This document shows positions 47,695-60,082 of a DNA stretch of 64,000 bases, one piece after another. The stretch's first letter is position 1; each line of letters starts with the position of its first letter. The position numbers were made by a program, and so were the translations under genes. The notes under the pieces were generated by a model. That model worked only from the letters and a program-made list of their open reading frames with translations. It was not told the DNA's origin and searched no databases. This DNA is from Heterostelium multicystogenum (taxonomy: Eukaryota; Evosea; Eumycetozoa; Acytosteliales; Acytosteliaceae), in assembly GCA_003667245.1 (NCBI GenBank), contig RCNN01000074.1:1-64000 (forward strand), in the 5' to 3' direction.

Positions 47695-48362
47695 TCAAGA
47701 TGATTTATTTTCATTCGCTAATCTTGAATCTCCTTCGATTGATGGATTCTTTTGTTCCTGTCTGATCATATCTTTCAATATATCCCTTGCTTGACCGACT
47801 ATCAGCATTTCTCTAATCTCCTCCTCACTCATCTCACTAAGTTGCTTTGCCAATTCCTTCTTTTTCTCTATGGTCAGGTGAAAGATCAAGTTCGAATCAT
47901 AAGTTAATGAAATGTACGATTTAATTAAAATCAATGAAAGCTCATACCATATTCGATATACTCTGAATATATATAATAATAAAGACCAACTGTTGCCAAA
48001 AACATTAAGACATAACTAATATACAATCTCTTTGCTTCTTCCTTCGATTCAACTGGTATAGCAAATCGTCGTTTATCATTTCCAGAAGAAAACATCATTC
48101 TGCTACTATCTTTTCTATATATTCCATTATAACTAGATGATCCAACCAATGTACTATTACTACTCTTATTGTAGGTATTCATTGATATTGATCTACTACT
48201 ACTACTACTATTTAATGTTGAAAATCTTGGTGCAATAATATTGAAAGTCGATTTAGAAGTTGGAGTGGTAGTTGTAGAGGACACACATTTCGACATAGTA
48301 GACGACACTGTGCTTTTAATAGCTCTCTGACTATGTTTGAAAATAGATCTTAATGGCAACAT
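47695..48362 (-). CDS. Probable mitochondrial single-pass membrane protein
   Basis: Exons 47948-48362 and 47695-47867, with an 80-base intron spliced in phase (TAT-G|AG). The N-terminus (MLPLRSIFKHSQRAIKSTVS) is basic, Ser-rich and lacks acids for about 90 residues, which is typical of a mitochondrial presequence. One transmembrane helix follows (LYISYVLMFLATVGLYYYIY), then a short charged helix (KKKELAKQLSEMSEEEIREM; ILKDMIRQEQKN). About 195 residues. I do not recognise an orthologue. Size and layout fit a small inner-membrane assembly factor or an accessory respiratory-chain subunit, but that is inference. Confidence 0.7.
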
Positions 48363-48652
48363 CTTTGTACAATAGCCAATGCAATGGTGTTATCTTGCGA
48401 TACTATCTTAACAGCAAGCGAAGAAGAATGAACGATTACATTAAAACTCAAAGGTGATGTAATGTGTATCTTGCAGATATCACAGGTAACGTTTAAAAAC
48501 TTTACCAAATGAAAATTTGAAAAAATTCAATTAAAGACCAACCTCTTGGGGAGATGTTCAACAACAACAATATTAATAAAACAAAACTAAAATAATCTTA
48601 ATATAATATTATACATATTAATATCAATAATTATTAATTAACCATTAAATAA

Positions 48653-51600
48653 ATGGAAGAGGTAAGATCAATAGCATCATCTCTATAGACAAAGTTGGCA
48701 AAAACACAACTAACAGTTCCTTTTTTAATACCGCTTTGATCTTCTTTTCTCGATCTGCTTTGGTTTCAATCAAATTCTTGACTTGACTTGAATTGGACTT
48801 TGATGTTATTTGCTTGATACTGCTTCACTTGATCATGTTGTTACTTTTGTTAAATAATATAGAATAATAATGGCTCTTCAATAGGTGAACATGATAATCA
48901 ACAACAAAGTAATAATAATGTAACTTTATTGCAACCATCAGTTCACGACACTAGCAATCCTTTACACAAACTGTTTCAATCTGCTTCTATCGGAAGTGTT
49001 AATAATAGTCTTGGTGGATCACCATTACAATCGACTTCACCAAAACCAACCATTGATGACAGCAACAATGTAATGAGATTCTTTCAGAATATCACACCAA
49101 CTCCAACACCACCTTTGCCAACTCAATCTCCACCCTCCTCGATTGTATCATTCTTGGAAAACTCTGTCATTCAACAGCAACAACAGAACAAGCCAATGAC
49201 ACCACCCCCCTCTCAACCTCAAAATGTAGATATCCACCAACAAGTCAAACCACAAGCTATGAACACATCATCAACAGATTTAACACCAAGCAAGAAAAAG
49301 CAATCTATTGGTGGCGCATTACCAAAGTAAGCAAATCTACACCTATACAATGTCAATCAATTATCAATTAACTAATCAATCAAACTTTATTAAGTCTTAA
49401 TTTTGGTGGAGATGGTAATATTTCGTCTATTGTAAATCATATTGGTATTTATTTAAATGGAAGTGATATTGAGGTTGACGAAACTCGTTCCTTATCGAAA
49501 TTGGCGGATTTGGAAACACAACACATCACTGTTATGCCATGCTCTGTCAAGTATATCTGGGGATCTATGATCTCTGTCAATGCAAACTATATTTGCTACA
49601 TTGTAAAGGGTGAAAAGATCAGAGTTTTGGAACGTTCATCCACTCAACGTGCTCTTGTCAAAGACATCCGTGGCGAAATATCACACATCCATTTCATTGC
49701 CGATCAGGTCGATCTGCTATCTTGTTCCACCACCGAAGGTTTAATATACATATTTGATATTGTTTCGAATTCATCCACCATCTCACCACAACTCCTCACA
49801 CAATTTACCATCGACAACAGCTCAAGCAATGATAACCCAATTATGCCTAAGACTGCATGGTCTCCATTGGCTTCAAGAAACAACTTGCAATTCACTGTTG
49901 GTGGTGCCAACATCAACGCACTTTACGTATTCTCACCACAGCAAACAAGCGGACGTAAGATTCCATTACAATCTCCAAGTCACGCTTTTAGCTACGACTC
50001 CACAGGAAATCGTCTCGTTTATGGAACTGAGACAGGTTTGATTGGTATCTGGGATATTCTATTTAGTGCAATGACATTTGAGTATCAACTCCATTACAGG
50101 CATCCATTACCTATATTTCATTTGTCGATGCCAATACACTGGTGGTCGGTATCAACAATAATCGTGAGGTCCTCGTCATCCACTTGCCAACACGCAATAT
50201 CGTCCAAAAACTCAAGTTTGTCAACTCAAGCTCACCAATCTTGCTCTCTCTGACAGACGACTTTTTAATTGCTATTTGTACTGAATCTCCAAAAGGATAC
50301 ATGGTTCATCTAGCAGAGTCAAATTCAAATCAGATTCCAGCCCACTTTGACTACCTCTCCGAGTTTGACGTTACTAAACCAGTTATTAGCTTTACAGTTC
50401 GTCCTGCTGTTATCACCTCTAAAGCAACCACTGCTCTTGTAAGTGGAAGAGCCGAAAGAAAAGACAAGAAATTCAACTTCTTTAGCATTCAAGCTACTGG
50501 TGTTAACTTCCACTCCATCCAAGAATCAGCCTTGTTCTTGCCCGGTGACCGATACAATGACTCCACAGGTATCATTAAGCAAATTGGTCAGGTCGAACCA
50601 ATCCCAACTTCCATTTCTGATCAAGTCAACTCAACAAAGATGTTCGTACCATCTTCTCCACCACCTCTTTCTCTCCCAGATCCAAGTATGCTAAAGGCTG
50701 AAATGGATGGATTCGATCCAACTGAATCAGGTAGCGACTCTGATAAATCTACCAGCAGCGATAAACAATCAGGAAATCAAAAGAAGACAAAAAAGACTAA
50801 ATCACCAGTCTCAACAGATGCTAAGGTCAATCTTAACACTGCTGACTCTTTATTGCCAGTTGCCCAACCAGGTGAACCACTCTTGAGCCCAAGTGCACTC
50901 CAACAACTTCAACAAGTAAGCTCACCAACTCAACTCCAAAAGAAGCCCGCTGCCTCTGTATCACCAACAACTACCCAGAAAGACAAACTCACTGCTACAA
51001 TCGGAGTTCCACCAAAGACTACTCCAACTAAGGCTGGAAGTTTCTACAACACCAAAGAAGATTCCATCTTTCAAACAAGCAACAATCAGTATTCCAAGCT
51101 CATTGAATACCAATGCCTCTGCCACCTCTACAACCCCTACTTCCACCACTCCAACCATTCCTTCCATTACAGTACATCAACAAGAACAATCGAGTGCCCC
51201 ATCAACTCCACCTCCACAATCAACTACTCCTGTTCCAATAGCTACTCCAACACCAGTTACAACAACAACCACAGAGACTACATCTCCTACAAATCTCTCA
51301 AACTCGACCGATCGTTTAGAAAAATTGATTGGCAAGCAAATGGAGTTGTTTGAAGCTGCCAGATCCGAACAAACTCTTAACTCCATTCAAACAGCTGTTA
51401 AAGCTAGCTTGGAAAAGATAGTCAAGAAAGAACTAGCTCCTATGGTTGCCAATTTAGAAAAAACGATTGCTGCCTCACACGATCAACTTTTACTAAAAGT
51501 CACTCAAGAAGCGGTAAAGAAGCTGTCTGTAAAGTCTGATACAGTTTTGAAGACCTCAATGGACTCAATCAGTACACAAATCAAGTCTTCAGTCGTCACA

Positions 51601-52528
51601 GAATCCATTGAAGCCGCTGTAAAACCAATTGTAGAATCAGTATTCTTGAATTATTTCCAAAATGTCTTGGTGCCAGGTTTCGAAAAAGAGCTGTAATACC
51701 ATGTTCAGACAACTGAGCGCCTCTTTTGACAAGGGAATGACAGAGTTACTCCAACACAATACACTCTCTTCTCAAGCCCAATTCCTCAGTATGGAGAAAT
51801 TGATTGGAGAAAAAATGAAGGCGGAGCGTGATGAAATGCAACAAGTCCTCTACCAACTCATGAAGCAACAATCAGAAATGCAAAATGATATTAAATTCCT
51901 TCTCTCTAATATTGGATCACCTCATGATAGAAACCCAATTAATGGTCCAATGATTACTGGCAATCCACTCTCTGATTCTTCCAGCTTAATGCACCACATG
52001 TATTCACCTCAGCAACGATATTTCCAACCTCAAATCCAACCCCAAATTCCACCTCAAATCCCACCCCAAATCCAACATCCACATATCCAATTGATGCCAC
52101 CAGCCATAACTCCACCACCATCAAGATCATCACTCCAACCATATCCAGAGCTCAAGTCATTCATTGAGAGTGGAGACTATTCATCAGCCTTTAACTTTGC
52201 ACTTAACTCCAAAAATTTGAAAATGGTAGTTGATTTGTGCTCTGCCACAGAACCATCCGAAATTTTCTCTAGAAAACCTCTCCATAACGCCACCATCATC
52301 TCCCTGATACAGCAACTTTCCAACGACTTCATATTAGATGTAGATTTGAAATTGAAATGGATCAAAGAGTCACTTCTCCACTTTGATATCAATGAACCAT
52401 CCATTAAATCTGTAGCAATACAGATCCTTCTTGCTCTCAAAACAAAGATCAAATCCAACCCAATATTATTGTCAAAAGAATACTACACTCAACCAATTCT
52501 CTCTACTCTCAAACTCATGATTAAATAA
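48653..52528 (+). CDS. edc4: Enhancer of mRNA decapping 4 (EDC4/Ge-1/Varicose) homologue
   Basis: This is the scaffold of cytoplasmic P-bodies that links DCP2 and DCP1. Exon 1 is only ATG-GAA-GAG (48653-48661). A 201-base intron leads to exon 2 (48863-49326, Asn/Gln/Pro-rich), and the intron to 49394 joins in phase. The WD40 region follows (about 49400-50620: IRVLERSSTQRALVKDIRGE, FTVGGANINALYVFSP, YGTETGLIGIWDI). A Ser/Thr/Pro linker leads to an alpha-helical coiled region (LEKLIGKQMELFEAARSEQT; VPGFEK then CNTMFRQLSASFDKGM), a Pro/Gln stretch, and the conserved C-terminal domain (FNFALNSKNLKMVVDLCSAT; DFILDVDLKLKWIKESL) that localises Ge-1 to P-bodies. Frame breaks near 50105, 51110 and 51690 are single-base. 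The linker-helix-C-domain order is diagnostic. Confidence 0.85.
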
Positions 52529-52967
52529 TAAAAGAAAAGCAGACAAAGATCCAAAGTGTCAAACAAAATTAATAAAATGTAATTAACTGAAAAAACCAAT
52601 AATATTCATATGATACTTTATTTTGAAATAAAAGGTTGATGGTACCGAATCAAGATGCATTACCTTGTGGTAAAAAAAGCCAAGGAAGAGATATTATGTA
52701 TATGGATGCTTAGAATGAAAGAACTACTGATTTTAGAGAATAAAATCTATAATATTTAATTCAAATTGAACTTGATTTGATATATCGTTGTAGGCAACTA
52801 AATGATAACATTTAAAAAAAAAATAGGTAAAGTAATGATATTAATTGTTTTGATATTTTTTGTTTAATTATAAATTGCTACTATTATTATTTAGATGATT
52901 GATTAATTAATTCATTAACTAATTGATTGATTGTTGAATAGTTAGTTGATAAGATATTGCAAAGTGT
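52529..52967. other. Intergenic region between convergent genes
   Basis: AT-rich 3' flanks of EDC4 and V-ATPase subunit d, with ATTGATTAATTAATT-type simple sequence near 52895-52930. Nothing else was seen. Confidence 0.5.
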
Positions 52968-54309
52968 TTAAAAGATTGGAATAAATTGATCGATTTTTTG
53001 TTTCATATTTTGACTTATACACTCAGCGATCCAAACAATATTTCTAATCTCTTGTTCTCTTAATTTAACATAGGCATAGAATACACCATAACCGAATTGA
53101 TCTTCAAAAGCCATACGATTTAATTGTACCTCATGCTTAAAGAATGAGTCTTCCAAAGAAGTCTCTGCATTTACACCACCATCAGAAAAGAAATTCTTGT
53201 ATGACTAAATATTGGAAATGACAAGAGTTGGTAATTAGAGTACTGAATGACAAAAGATTGTAGAATTTGTGCAAACTTACGGAATATACATCGAGAATTT
53301 GACGAACAGTATCTACATCTTCAGCCTTGCTGAGCTTGGAAGTTCCTTCTGGGTAAAGGAGACCAATTGATGGGTAGAGTTTCTCACGATCATCTTTGGT
53401 CAACTCGGTTGATCCAAATGAATTTATAGTAATATTAATTGATCTTCTGTCAGCTTCAAACTAATAAATAAGACGATAGCTATTAGGTAATGCTCATGGA
53501 ATATATATAGTTATAATTAGCTTACCTTCAAAATATCGTTCATGATTAAAGCGGTTTGACCACCCAACTCGTTGACGTATTGATAAAAGTCCTCTAAATA
53601 AGCCTTGTATAAAGTATTTCTAATGATTTCAATGTTCATTTCGTCGAGATCGTCCTCAGAGAGACACTCTTGGACGTATGGGGCGAGTGGTGTATCAATC
53701 AAAACCATGTTATAAAGATCGGCGACGTTGTGAACGACAGAGAGAGTAGCCATTGACTTGAACATACCGAGTGGGTGGCACTTGTCGACCAACTCACTGA
53801 CGTCACGCTCGTGCAAAGTACCAGTAATCAACAAGACAACATTGTCAATCATGTAACCATAGCAAATGTAGTCCATAAATGTAGCCAATGGATCGACAGC
53901 CTGATTTCGGATGTGCATAAACTCATTGACCAACTTTTGAGTTGCCTTTTCAGCAATAGTTGTAGTGTGTAATGGTGATGGTTCACCAGCCAAGAAATCA
54001 CCATAATCTGTTTGACTCAAATGTAATTTCATATCTAATTATTATGTTGGATGGGTATTAATATCATCATCCATAATCAACAATCCGCCACTTCATCTAC
54101 TATCTAGAGTATTCGCATGTAGGTAGGGCTGTGTATCTATCCTGGGTAGAGATGAACATACCTTCCAAGTTGTCGCATTGACGCAAGTTTGCGTAGTCAG
54201 AGGCACTCAAGATACCTTTACGGAAACCTCTGAGCAAAGCCTCGAGATAACCATCGTCTTTGTTGAAGGTAAACATGCTACCATGCTTTCTAATTGAGAA
54301 GAAACCCAT
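52968..54309 (-). CDS. vatD: V-type proton ATPase subunit d
   Basis: Central-rotor-associated subunit d of the V-ATPase membrane sector, acting on contractile vacuole, endosome and lysosome membranes. Four exons: 54162-54309, 53526-54034, 53281-53460, 52968-53204; introns of 127, 65 and 76 bases, all with GT/AG and correct phase. They give 357 residues, essentially the length of the D. discoideum protein, with no frame errors. Recognisable stretches are [110 protein letters not shown] and [20 protein letters not shown]. These run the full length of the family. The start at 54309 ([16 protein letters not shown]) matches the usual N-terminus. Confidence 0.95.
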
Positions 54310-55630
54310 TGTTTATCTAATTTATCTATATCTATAAAGAACGAATTCTATCTATTCTTTCTATCTGATTATTCTATTATTATAATAAGCAAGTAAACTG
54401 CTACAACAACAACAAAGATAGCTACCGACAACTCTACTAATATTGACTCACTAACTATTGTCTATGTATATTAATAGATGATTACTATTATTATTACTAT
54501 GATAGGAATAATAACAAAAATAAAAAAAAACCTATTATAATATTGAAATAAACACTCAACAATAATAATAATATTTTGAAAAAAAAAATAAAAAAACAAC
54601 AACAAAAAATAGATTTTTAAGAACTTTTTTTCTTTTGTGTTCTCATATAAAAAACTCCTCACAACACCACCACCGACGAAAAACTATTTCAAAAATAAAC
54701 AATAATACTGACAGCAGCAAAATGAAACACTGGGCAAAAGAAAATTCATTCTCGATACTGAATTTTTTTGTTTTTTAAACTAGCCTGGTTCACCAGTACA
54801 CAATGCTTGTTTCGCTCCAATCACTTAAAAACAACATAGGGAGAATTGTCAAATCAAACTAACCATAAAATAAAATAAATTATTGTAAACTATCAAACAA
54901 TAAATCTCTTTTTCTAAATTACTATTTGTGTACTTTTAATTATTTATACCCATCCCATTTAATGATGCTCTATTATTGTCAATTATTTGTTATTAGTACT
55001 AATAATATTCAATGAAGTTATCATCAATCAATCAATTCAAATCGATTCCAAAGTGTATAAAAATAATAATATTATTATTAAATTATGCTTTATTCAATGG
55101 CAAAAGGTTGTTATTGATGGAAATAAGTACTAGTCATAGTAATAATAATTTAATATTCATTTCTAAAAAAATATTATTTTAGTTTTATAGGTTGGAAAAG
55201 TAGTTGCATAATTTCAAATCTGAAAATTCTTTACTTTTTGTTTTTCAGTTTTAGTCTGAGTGATTTGAAGAATTTTGTTGACTTTTTTTACTATTGCAGT
55301 TGTGGTTTTTGAAAATATGTATAATTAATGTATGACTTGACTGGGTGCATGCATCACCCACCGCTTGATGATAAACTGAGTGAACAATCAAAAAAAAAAA
55401 AAAAAAACATACAAACAAAAACAAAACAACAGAGGAAAGTCTTCATTTTTAATTCCTATTGCTAATATATAATATATTTATATAATACCTAATTCATTCA
55501 TTGTCTATACTTTACTATAAATAATTTAGTTTCTAAAATTAATTTATAGTTTGTACATTCATTTTCATCCAGTCAATCACTCCACAGAACCTCCTCCACA
55601 TTCAAACCAATCACATTTCTTATATATAAA
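54310..55630. other. Divergent intergenic region, AT-rich
   Basis: About 1.3 kb between two divergent genes, holding both promoters. Contains poly-A/poly-T tracts (for example an A run of 18 at about 55390-55407) and ATT repeats. The small minus-strand open frame at 54471-54662 is simple-sequence and is rejected. Confidence 0.5.
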
Positions 55631-56616
55631 ATGGCCAAGAAGAAGTCATCCAATGCCAATGTTAAGCCAACTACCTTCGAAGTGACCGAAGCTGTTGAGT
55701 TAAAGGAGACTATTGCTGCTCCAGTCCAAAAGAAGGCCACCCAACACCACCCAAACACCAGCTCCAAAGACTGCTGCTCCAACCCCAGCTCCAGTTGCCA
55801 TCCCAACTCCAGCTCCAGTTGCTGCCCCAACCCCAGCCCCAGTTGCTGCCCCCAAGAAGAAGGAAGAGCCAGTCGTCAGCGAGCCAGTTTGAAGAAGGAA
55901 AGAAAGAGAGAAAGCCAAAGGTTTTCCAACCAGTTCAAGCTAAGGCTCAAGTAAAGATGAGCGGTAACTCATTCATTTCAGTTCTCGGACTCGACGAAGA
56001 CGGTCCCATCAACAAGGACGATATCAACAAGGAGAAGAATGATAAGAAGCAATTGCAACAACAGCTATTACAACACAACAACAAAAGAAAAGAAGCAACA
56101 ACTTTCAGCCAAGCAAATCGCTGATTTGAAGCAACAAAAGGCACGTGAGGAAGAGAAGTTGCTCACTCCGCCAAATCAACTGACTCTGTTAAGAGCCAGT
56201 CAAGACTGTACAAAAACAACCACAATCACAAAAAAATCACCAAGAAGCAACAAGTCCAACAAAACTGGTTGGTCACTTTGATGGAATCTTTGATTACCCC
56301 AGGTGTCCCATCCTCTGTCTATAAGATCATTGCTGTTTGTCTCGTTGGTATTTTAACTATTTCCATGGCTACATTGGCTGCCTCTGGACTCAACAACAGC
56401 TTTACCTACATGCTTATCCTTGCTGCTCTTGTCGTCGGACTTGCTATTGCCCTACTTGTGTAAGTATACCAACAGCCACAACATCAACCATCCATCATAT
56501 AACTAACATAATCAATATTTATACTCATATCTCTAGTTTTCGTTGGTGAATTTTGCCAAAAGTGGATCAGTAAAGGGAAGTTCAAAGAAGCAAACAAAGA
56601 AGGCCAAATAAAATAA
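55631..56616 (+). CDS. Pkr1-like ER membrane protein with long Lys/Ala/Pro-rich N-terminus
   Basis: The start at 55631 encodes MAKKKSSNANVKP. A repeated Pro-Thr-Pro-Ala-Pro-Val-Ala stretch (about 55755-55850, read in a shifted frame) follows, then Lys/Glu-rich segments (SFISVLGLDEDGPINKDDIN; QLSAKQIADLKQQKAREEEK). The C-terminus has two close hydrophobic helices introduced by NWLVTLMESLITPGVPSSVY (56258 on): VYKIIAVCLVGILTISMATL and FTYMLILAALVVGLAIALLV. An intron (56460-56536) then joins to FVGEFCQKWISKGKF and the stop. The ESLITPG plus two-helix end fits the small fungal Pkr1 family of V-ATPase assembly factors, which lack the long N-terminal part, so the assignment is tentative. At least three frame breaks interrupt the N-terminal half. 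Confidence 0.55.
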
Positions 56617-57032
56617 ATCAAATCAAAACAAAACAAACTTTAATTAAAATCATATTACCATCTTAGGCTAAGTCTTGTTTTATTGGAATAACTAACTGAT
56701 CACTTGATTACTTTATGTTCAATTACCAAAAATATCCAATTTTGGATCTGATATTAATCTTCCATATTTTGCAAATCTCACACAGATTTATATTATGTCA
56801 GTTATGTTCATTCGATTAGTTTTCGTTTTTTTGAACATTTTATTTTGTTTTTCATGATTCATTAGTTTATGACTCAAATATGTGGGGGGGAAATGAGAGG
56901 TGTAAAACAAACTTTTATTAAAAAGATTTAGTTTAATATCTTAACAAAACAGTGTTGTCATAATAATATAAATCTATCGAGATACTATTAAATAGTAGTA
57001 ATAATAATAATTAGTAATAATATAGTGAAAGA
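56617..57032. other. Intergenic region
   Basis: AT-rich DNA between two plus-strand genes, with a G7 run at 56884-56890 and an AAT-rich leader just before the next start. No gene was seen. Confidence 0.5.
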
Positions 57033-57933
57033 ATGGTCAGTTTTCAATATAGATTGATTGCCTTGGATTTGGATGGTACTCTTTTGAATAGTGATAAGAA
57101 GGTTAGCGAGAACACAAAGAATGTTTTGATGTATTTGCAACAGCATCGTCCAGAGGTTGAAATTGTTTTGGCCTCTGGTCGTGCACCATATCTTGTCATA
57201 CCAACTGAAACAGAGTGCGGTGTAGATTGCTCTTTGATTGGATATAATGGTGGATTGTGTCTCTCAAAGAAAGCCGAAGATAGAACTACTATTTTCTCAA
57301 AGCAATTCCACCTGAGCGTCTTGTCGATATCTATAAATACGTTGAGGATAACAATCTCTATTTGAATGTATATGGCGATGGTATTGTCTATGGAGTAAGA
57401 AGACAAATCGAAAAAGCAAATAACTATTCAATGTAAGTCACACGTTAATAGACCTCTCAAAGGATAACATTATAAAGATATGATACTTACCATTGGGATA
57501 ACAGGATGACTGGAGCAAGTTACAGTTTTGTAGATTCTTACTTTGATTTAAAACCAGACTTGAAACCAATGAAATGCTTGATTATTATGGAGTCTGAAGA
57601 GGAGTGTGACCGTTTGCTTGAGACTTTGACACCAATCTTTTCCGACTTGAGTCTGGTGAAGTCTAACTGTTTCTCAAAAACATGTAAGCAATTTTACGTG
57701 GAATTCTTGCAGAATGGTGTAAATAAAGGTTGTCTGTACAAGAGTATTGCAACATAAAGTCAATTCCAGTGGAGCAAATGGTAGCTTTTGGTGATGCTGA
57801 AAACGATATTGACATGCTCAAAATTGCTGGATTGGGTATTTGCATGGCCAACGGTAATGATGCAACCAAAGCACATTCCAACAAAGTTTCCACCTACTCT
57901 AACGATCAAGGTGTGTTGCAAGAGAGCTTGTAG
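57033..57933 (+). CDS. HAD-superfamily phosphatase, Cof/YidA type
   Basis: Haloacid-dehalogenase-type hydrolase with a type IIB cap, probably a sugar-phosphate or nucleotide phosphatase in the cytosol. Motif I is DLDGTLLNS near the N-terminus (catalytic Asp pair). Motif II is VLASGRAPYLV, and LIGYNGG follows it. The cap includes VDIYKYVEDNNLYLNVYGDG, and motif IV is MVAFGDAENDIDMLKIAG. The C-terminus has ANGNDATKAHSNKVS and NDQGVLQESL. One intron (57433-57504, GTAAGT...ACAG) joins in phase. Frame breaks near 57305 and 57735 separate the pieces; both are single-base. About 280 residues, normal for the family. Confidence 0.82.
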
Positions 57934-58130
57934 AATTATTTAATCTTCCAAAAGATCTCATTAAATAAAACACTAAACATATTATTTAATTTCCATGTAT
58001 ATTCAACTCTCTGAATATTCTTTTATTTACAAAATATCTTTCCAATTATGTTCTTTACATTTGATGGGAAATTAATATACTCACATGGAGTACTTGCAAG
58101 CTATTAGGTACTTTGAGTTGAACTACTTGT

Positions 58131-59752
58131 TTAGATTACCTTTCTTCCTTTGACATATACACTCTCAACATTTCTATCGTCACCGTTGAAAATGAACTTT
58201 GGAAAATATCTTTGGTAGTATCATTTTCGAAAAACATCGATTGGAGAGTTGGTAGAGAATGGGTTGATGACTTGAGCATCGAAATCCTTGCCTGGCAAGA
58301 AGTTACCGATACGATCTGAGAGCTCGACTACTTTGCTACCTCCAACGGTTGCCAAGTAAAATGCCTCCTCATAGCTAAGTGGAACATATGATCTGTCGTT
58401 GAAGAAGATAGAGTTGGAGCACTTCAATGAATCCTTGATAACAGTGAGAATGCTGCTGCAGTATCCACCACTGACATCAGTACCCAATCCAAGCTTAATT
58501 TTGTTTTGCAATACCTTTCTAACATCCATAGTACCACTTCAAGAGTAAAGTTGGAAACTGGACAATGTGAGATACCAGCATCACATTCGTGGAATGTTTT
58601 CAATTCTTCGTCTGACAAATGGATTGCATGTGCCATAATTGTCTTTTTGTTCAAAAGATTAAAATGCTTATAAATCTGTGTTTTGAAATTAACCAAAGTT
58701 AGTTTATATTTGTAATTGATCAGTTTAGTTTGACATACATCTGTGTAAGATTTCAACTCTGGATATAATGATTTGCACCATGCGACTTCATCAAGATTTT
58801 CTGAGATATGTGATTGAATCATTGTGTCATTTTCTTTGGCAATGTTTGAAAGTTCGTGCATGAGTTCATCTGTACATGATGGAGCAAATCTTGGAGTGAT
58901 GATCGGTTGAACAAGTGGATTTCCACGTTTGGCCAATTCTTGAATGAATTGCTTGGTGGATTGAATAGATTGCTCTGTAGTCTCTACATAGTGGTCTGGA
59001 GAGTGACGATCCATGCAGACTTTACCGACAAATGCACGTTGTCCACGTTCGGTGATAATGTCAGAGAGTAGCAAAGTTGCATCCAAGTGAATAGTTGCAT
59101 AGTAGCAGCATGTGGTAGTACCATTCTTAAGCATACGATCAACAACCTTGGTATAGACATCTTTGGCAAACTTTAAATCACGGAATTTAGTCTCCACGGG
59201 GAAAGTGTATTTCTCCAACCACTTCAACAATGGCAAGTCAGTTCCAGTACCAGCATTGTGATACTGTGGGGCATGAGCATGAGTGTCAATGAAACCTGGA
59301 ATCAAAAACTTCTTTCCAAGATTGACAACTTGATCGTTTGAGAAAGAGTATTCCTTTGCGATTTCGCTGAAACACTTGATCATCAGCAATATCCTTCTTC
59401 AAAGAAGATAATTGAACCACTTTCACCAACACCTAGTGCTGCATTCTGTAAGATTTCTACATTATTCAATTCTAGAGAATGAATTATAGTTCCTCTTGAA
59501 AAACCTTTGAAATTCTAAAAAGACAAAACAAAAAAAAAACAAAAATCATAAAACATTAGTATTAATTTTTAAATCACTAAGTTAATATTATATCGATCGA
59601 TCGTTTGATCTATCTATTTTAGAAATGTTCTGCCCGTTTCTTTTCTCTTCACTGTAGACGCTAACAAGCCACATTCTCCACCCGCTCTCTTCGACTCTGT
59701 ATATCTGACTCCACACTCGGCTCACTTACTTGTTTGCAACATTAGATATCAT
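58131..59752 (-). CDS. gda: Guanine deaminase
   Basis: Zinc amidohydrolase converting guanine to xanthine in purine salvage. The likely first exon is 59730-59752 (MISNVAN), followed by a 215-base intron to 59514. The frame then reads RGTIIHSLELNNVEIL and GVGESGSIIFFEE, with breaks near 59500 and 59385. It continues FLIPGFIDTHAHAPQYHNAG (HxH zinc ligands), GTDLPLLKWLEKYTFPVE, RHSPDHYVE and IQSHISENLDEV (His ligand). An intron (58676-58738) follows, then MAHAIHLSDEEL (His ligand), GISHCPVSN and KLGLGTDVSGGY (catalytic Asp). The C-terminus is GRKVI with the stop at 58131. About 450 residues in all, as expected. The first-exon assignment needs one added T after the acceptor, so it is less certain than the rest. 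Confidence 0.88.
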
Positions 59753-60082
59753 TTTCCCTTTCCTTTCCTTTCCTTTCGTTTACTCCTATTGATGACAAGT
59801 TAACTAATTATAGAGAGTAATTGTATTGTAGAATAATGTTAGTGGAATATGTTTATTTTAATAATGATTTGGTCATAGAAATTGTTGTTGGGGTGTTGTT
59901 TTACAAATTTTTTACATTAAAATGAAAAAACAAAAAAACAAATCTTAATTTCGATTTAATAATAATATTTATTAAGTTGAATTTGATCTTAAAATCAGCA
60001 GGTTGGCATTTTTTTAAGATATTTTCATATTTATCAGATATTGATGTTAGCATCATGTAAGAAACCATTAACTGATTCCTAC
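59753..60082. other. Short intergenic region
   Basis: 330 bases between the guanine deaminase start and the 3' end of the Asn-rich gene. A (TTTCC)n pyrimidine run (59755-59779) lies immediately upstream of the deaminase start. No gene was seen. Confidence 0.5.
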
